Below, in pieces: positions 42,125 to 45,069 of a stretch of 45,069 bases of DNA. The translations under genes were made by a program, and so were the position numbers. Under the pieces are notes generated by a model. It did not search any database, was not told where the DNA came from, and saw nothing but the letters and a program-made list of their open reading frames with translations. The DNA comes from Bifidobacterium vansinderenii (lineage in GTDB: Bacteria > Actinomycetota > Actinomycetes > Actinomycetales > Bifidobacteriaceae), in assembly GCF_002234915.1 (NCBI RefSeq), contig NZ_NEWD01000012.1:1-45069 (forward strand), in the 5' to 3' direction. Positions within the stretch are counted from its first letter, which is position 1; every line of letters begins with the position of its first letter.

Positions 42125-43468
42125 TCAACGTTGCCCTGCAAGCACAACGATCTCCTTACGGTCCAATTGAGCGAACTGGTCCGAATGGAACCCCGGCGCC
42201 ATGCTCGATGCGACGATCGCCGTGTCGGGGTCAAAACTTCCGACCCTTCCATCACCAACAGCGCTATCGATCTTATGCAGTTCCGGGTCAAACGGTGTTC
42301 CCGGCTTCGAACGGACCACAGTCACCCCGTACATATTCAACTGTCGTTCCACAGCATCTCGAACCACCTGCAGGGTTTTCACCGCCTTGAGATGGTCCTC
42401 GTCCAAAGCCGCCACGACATTGCCGCTTCTCCTGCGCTTGATCATATCGCTTTGATATGTGTACTGACTATCAAGCATGATGTAGGTTTCAATAAGCTGG
42501 CGTGCGTGCGTAATGGTTTCGTCAGCGACGTATCGCTCCTGGAAATCACGCATGCTCCTGACAAGCTCGCGAGCGCCGCTCTGCATCTGCCGCATAGTGG
42601 TTTGCCACTCAAGCTGTGTGGCAGACCATCGTTCGGTGACCGCCTGCATATCCTGTGACGTTTCCACATGCCGCGGCCCCGCTCCGTCCGATCCCGTTGA
42701 CACGAATCGATCACTCTGATTCACCGCAGACGCGTCATTCAGCGCGGTCCGCCCCGTGGTCGCAACACGACGACGCTGTCTGCGTGGATTCACCGCAGCC
42801 GGCTTCCCATCAAGTCGCACAGTAGATTCCGCGTCGGCATCTGTAATACGATCGTTTGTCGACCTTACGGTGGCGCCGTCGTCATGGCCGACGTGGGCCA
42901 CACGGCCATCCGCAGCATCAGTTCGATCGGCACCACTTAATAACCCTTGCTGTTCACAGAGCTGTCTCAACGCGGTATTCAAAGACAAACTACCGCCATC
43001 CCGTACATGATGATACCGAGACAGCTGCTGGAACATATCTACAAATTGTTGCAACCATTCATCGGATTCAACTGCTCCGGTAAACAGATACCCGATATTG
43101 CCCCTACTGCCATCAAAACTTGTGGAGTAATCCTTCCCGGACCACTGCTGATATAAACCAGCTAATAGATAGTACAGATCAAATGAGGTAGGCTTCCACT
43201 GCGTTGGCACCGGCTCACCCTGCATGAGCAAATAGGCGATCTTGAGGAGACTGGAGTCGAACGCGTTCACATTTTGATGCTCTTGCCACGCAATGACCTC
43301 ACGGTCCATCGTTTCGATTATCGTCCCCATCCGAGCAAGCCGATCATCATTGGCGGTTTTGTCCCGCATTTTGCCGTCATAGGCTATTCGGGCATCCTCA
43401 TAAAACTGTAGACTTCCCGGCATGGCCGTGTTGTCCCTACCGGATTTTCCTTTACCGAACAACGCCAT
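42125..43468 (-). CDS. GrpE-like protein with an extra N-terminal domain
   Basis: 447 residues from ATG 43468, 7 bases after GAAGGA. Residues 1-175 are a helical domain that I do not recognise (DFYEDARIAY-like start, FDLYYLLAGLYQQWSGKDYS). Residues 178-265 look disordered. Residues 268-380 are a long predicted coiled coil (WSATQLEWQTTMRQMQSGARELVRSMRDFQERY...LKAVKTLQVVRDAVERQL). The last 70 residues resemble the GrpE beta-domain: YGVTVVRSKPGTPFDPELHKIDSAV (GxxFDPxxHxA at 390-403) and an ending DRKEIVVLAGQR. GrpE is the nucleotide exchange factor of Hsp70 proteins. With an Hsp70-like gene next door, this is probably its dedicated exchange factor. The function of the N-terminal domain is unknown. 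Confidence 0.7.
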   Translation of the reverse strand: MALFGKGKSGRDNTAMPGSLQFYEDARIAYDGKMRDKTANDDRLARMGTIIETMDREVIAWQEHQNVNAFDSSLLKIAYLLMQGEPVPTQWKPTSFDLYYLLAGLYQQWSGKDYSTSFDGSRGNIGYLFTGAVESDEWLQQFVDMFQQLSRYHHVRDGGSLSLNTALRQLCEQQGLLSGADRTDAADGRVAHVGHDDGATVRSTNDRITDADAESTVRLDGKPAAVNPRRQRRRVATTGRTALNDASAVNQSDRFVSTGSDGAGPRHVETSQDMQAVTERWSATQLEWQTTMRQMQSGARELVRSMRDFQERYVADETITHARQLIETYIMLDSQYTYQSDMIKRRRSGNVVAALDEDHLKAVKTLQVVRDAVERQLNMYGVTVVRSKPGTPFDPELHKIDSAVGDGRVGSFDPDTAIVASSMAPGFHSDQFAQLDRKEIVVLAGQR

Positions 43469-43525
43469 AATCGCATCCTTCCATACATCGATGCATCCGC
43501 CCATATCTTGCCCCCTATCAAGTGT

Positions 43526-43554
43526 ACTTTACGTCGTTGTTTACAGGTCTTCAA
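43526..43554 (-). promoter_or_regulatory. Candidate promoter of the GrpE-like/Hsp70-like/kinase set
   Basis: On the minus strand TTGAAG and TAAAGT are exactly 17 bases apart, about 58 bases before the start codon at 43468. The sequence around it is AT-rich. Confidence 0.5.
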
Positions 43555-43862
43555 GAATAGCAAAAAGATCCCCCATAAAATGTAGTGGTCACATAGTGTT
43601 CCGCGACGTATTTCCTCCACATCGTTGCCCTGCCCCGCATACCCCCTTCCAAGTATCTAGGCAACATGATCCCATCATGATGCGAAAGAGGACCAACGGG
43701 ATCACGATCTTCGACAGAGCAAGCTTCCCGTGGCAGAAAATCGCCAGTGGCCATAACAGGAACTACGATTGGACGACAACACGGCAAACGGATGACGGCG
43801 ACGACGCCCGGCATCTCGATCGGCACCGCGCCGGCACCGCATTAGGGAAAGGAATCTCCACC
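43555..43862. other. Gap between divergent genes
   Basis: About 310 bases between the promoter of the GrpE-like set and the YbjN-like gene. An in-frame extension of the YbjN frame exists here but has no ribosome site and no family resemblance. A palindrome ATGATCCCATCATGATG lies near 43668. Nothing else was recognised. Confidence 0.4.
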
Positions 43863-44393
43863 ATGGCATACTCAACCGCACTGTACGCTCGCGTCAAGGA
43901 ATACCTCGACTCCGACGGCCTGCACTACGACGAGGACCCCACGCAGGGCCGTTTCGAGTTCGGCATCAACATTCACTCCAAGGTGCGCAACGTGCGCGTG
44001 CGCATCTTCGTGGACGACGACAACTTCAGCGTGGTCGCCGTTCCGCAGTTCGGCGGCGACACCCAGGACCCGGAGAACATGCGCGCGCTGGCCGAGTACA
44101 CCGCCCGCGCCAACTACGGTCTGGTGCAGGGCAACTTCCAGTTCGACTTCCGTGACGGCGAGATCCGCTACTGGAGCGCCATGCTCACCGATGATGACAG
44201 CCTGCCGTCGATCCACACGATCGGCCGCGTGGTGTTCGTGGCGATCATGATGTGGGAGCGTTACGGCGACGGCTACCTCAAGGTGGGCCTGGCCGGCGTG
44301 GATCCGGAGACCGCGGTGAACGAGGCCGAGAACCCGGAGCCGCAGGCCCCGGCCGAGCCCTCCCCCACCACCATCGATCCCGAGATCCTGTAA
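43863..44393 (+). CDS. YbjN-domain protein
   Basis: 176 residues; ATG 43863 follows AAAGGAATCTCCACC. It has the alpha/beta YbjN fold, related to type III secretion chaperones: LYARVKEYLDSDGLHYDEDPTQGRFEFGINIHSKVRNVRVRIFVDDDNFSVVAVPQF, then NMRALAEYTARANYGLVQGNFQFDFRDGEIRYWSAM and a final helix IGRVVFVAIMMWERYGDGYLKV. The last 30 residues are a Pro/Glu-rich tail. YbjN proteins have no settled biochemical role; they are linked to stress responses and may bind other proteins. The codon use is strongly GC-biased, as in well-expressed genes. It is divergent from the chaperone-kinase set. Confidence 0.8.
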   Translation: MAYSTALYARVKEYLDSDGLHYDEDPTQGRFEFGINIHSKVRNVRVRIFVDDDNFSVVAVPQFGGDTQDPENMRALAEYTARANYGLVQGNFQFDFRDGEIRYWSAMLTDDDSLPSIHTIGRVVFVAIMMWERYGDGYLKVGLAGVDPETAVNEAENPEPQAPAEPSPTTIDPEIL

Positions 44394-44413
44394 GGAGCAG
44401 GTTCACACGCTTT

Positions 44414-44437
44414 GGCTCCCCTTTTCGGAGGGGAGCC
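44414..44437 (+). terminator. Hairpin after the YbjN-like gene
   Basis: GGCTCCCC and GGGGAGCC pair around an 8-base loop 20 bases after the stop codon, without a T-run. It probably helps termination or protects the 3' end. Confidence 0.5.
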
Positions 44438-44509
44438 TATGTATGGGCTCTGTGTTCTGTTTACCATGGCGTAACTTTGATCGAACGTAATCCCCAGCTC
44501 TGCACGTAC

Positions 44510-44626
44510 TTATCCACTATCTGTGGATAGAAATTCGGAGTTATCCACATTTTGGGCGTGTCTCAGTGGATAATCCACTCACTTTTCCACATCATGGGGA
44601 TAACTATGTGGAAAACATGGGGATAA
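44510..44626. other. DnaA-box cluster (origin-like or DnaA-titrating region)
   Basis: Within 117 bases there is one perfect DnaA box, TTATCCACA (44541-44549). Seven others have one mismatch: TTATCCACT (44510-44518), CTATCCACA (minus, 44522-44530), TTATCCACT (minus, 44565-44573), TTTTCCACA (44583-44591), TTATCCCCA (minus, 44595-44603), TTTTCCACA (minus, 44607-44615) and TTATCCCCA (minus, 44618-44626). The palindrome AGTGGATAATCCACT spans 44565-44579. An AT-rich stretch follows at about 44661-44690. No rpmH or dnaA gene is adjacent. Confidence 0.7.
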
Positions 44627-44693
44627 ATCAGCGCGCTTCATCGTCGAAGTTGCCAACATCCAAATTTATGATATAGATCACATCTCACTCAAA

Positions 44694-44714
44694 TCGAACA
44701 TTTTCCATGTTCGA
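44694..44714. promoter_or_regulatory. Inverted repeat upstream of the toxin-like gene
   Basis: TCGAACAT and ATGTTCGA are perfect 8-base arms around TTTCC. Two more TTCGA half-sites follow. It lies about 100 bases before the next gene and may be its operator. The spacing does not fit a LexA box. Confidence 0.5.
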
Positions 44715-44815
44715 TTTTCGGCGTTTCTCACGTTCGACCACATTGGCCGGTTTTCTTCCATCCACATCGACATCTCCGTAGAGTCACGATCACCGACAAC
44801 CAATGGAGGTGATCA

Positions 44816-45069
44816 ATGCACTACGACAACGCCGGGAACACACTTCCGGAAGAACCCGACGAGCCACTGATCCTCCCGTCCGCATTCAAGCATGGCGTAT
44901 CGGAAAACGATATCCTGCATGCTTGGCGAATGGCACGAGGACCAGTGGACGTCAACTATCATCGAGACCCACCCACCTATATGTACGTAGGGCCGGGAGT
45001 TTCGGGAGCAGTCTGGTATGAAATCGGAACCGCATCCCGCGCCGGCTATGATCAGGAGCTAATAGTCCA
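44816..45069 (+). CDS. Small toxin-like protein (BrnT-like), 3' end beyond the window
   Basis: ATG 44816 follows an excellent GGAGGTGAT site, and the frame is open to the window end (84 residues seen). The start MHYDNAGNTLPEEPDEP is followed by LPSAFKHGVSENDILHAWRMARGPVDVNYHRDPPTYMYVGPGVSGAVWYEIGTASRAG-YDQELIV. This matches a family of small actinobacterial proteins whose usual pattern is (I)VPSAxKHG(V)..EDxxHA.R...xx(V)GPD..G.LLEVG...IVHAMPA, related to the BrnT/DUF4258 toxin fold. Such genes often pair with a short antitoxin gene, which would lie downstream, outside the window. Function as a toxin is not shown. Confidence 0.65.
   Translation, partial: MHYDNAGNTLPEEPDEPLILPSAFKHGVSENDILHAWRMARGPVDVNYHRDPPTYMYVGPGVSGAVWYEIGTASRAGYDQELIV

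Noticed and set aside
43422-43862. An N-terminal extension of the YbjN-like protein
   Set aside because: The extension has no ribosome site and overlaps the promoter and 5' end of the divergent GrpE-like gene; the ATG at 43863 has a good ribosome site.
44694-44714. A LexA SOS box
   Set aside because: The half-sites look right, but the arms are separated so that the spacing does not match the Gram-positive LexA consensus.

Overview
This window looks like the chromosome of a Bifidobacterium or a close relative. The GC content is high, strong AAGGAG-type ribosome sites are common, and the gene families are typical of bifidobacteria: a sortase-dependent pilus pair with LPxTG anchors, a PMT-type mannosyltransferase, paired GH31 glycosidases with LacI and GntR regulators, and a murT-gatD pair. 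No species is assigned. All calls come from reading the sequence; no database was searched.

Layout. (1) 1-910: the end of an unknown gene, a clear terminator and a small membrane protein. (2) 910-6359, minus strand: a two-gene pilus operon of a large beta-helix/Cna-B adhesin followed by a fimbrial shaft pilin. The adhesin is cut by one in-frame TAG codon, an 11-G tract lies upstream of it, and no sortase gene is visible. (3) 6360-11156, plus strand: a protein O-mannosyltransferase, an NrtR-like Nudix regulator, a 1-kb non-coding stretch rich in small repeats, and a DedA membrane protein. (4) 11515-11587: tRNA-Ala(CGC) with its promoter and terminator. (5) 11967-29433: a carbohydrate region. 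It holds a LacI repressor divergent from a GH31 glycosidase; a GntR regulator, a YdcF-like protein and a second GH31; an MFS sugar transporter; a 1093-residue DUF5107/TPR protein; an AraC regulator; aldose 1-epimerase; and a HAD phosphatase. (6) 29657-38912: a tandem DUF5067 membrane protein, an AarF/ABC1 kinase-like protein, a phasin-like protein, gatD, murT (lipid II amidation) and dnaB. (7) 38909-43468, minus strand: a compact set of a long GrpE-like protein, an Hsp70-like ATPase and a membrane-anchored Ser/Thr kinase, whose last gene overlaps dnaB by GTGA. (8) 43863-45069: a YbjN-like protein, a dense DnaA-box cluster, and the start of a small toxin-like gene.

How the genes fit together. 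GH31 enzymes, MFS porter, mutarotase, DUF5107 protein and the three regulators form a plausible glycoside-utilisation region with separate switches for each GH31 copy. MurT and GatD amidate lipid II. The GrpE-like/Hsp70-like/kinase trio looks like a dedicated chaperone-signalling module of unknown role and is the best candidate for an undescribed system. Its genes look less GC-rich than dnaB. Eight consecutive genes between 31.4 and 43.5 kb run away from the DnaA-box cluster, as leading-strand genes would if it were an origin.

Intergenic regions are full of mosaic palindromic repeats in three related families. One copy lies in frame inside murT, at the place where other MurT proteins carry a zinc ribbon.
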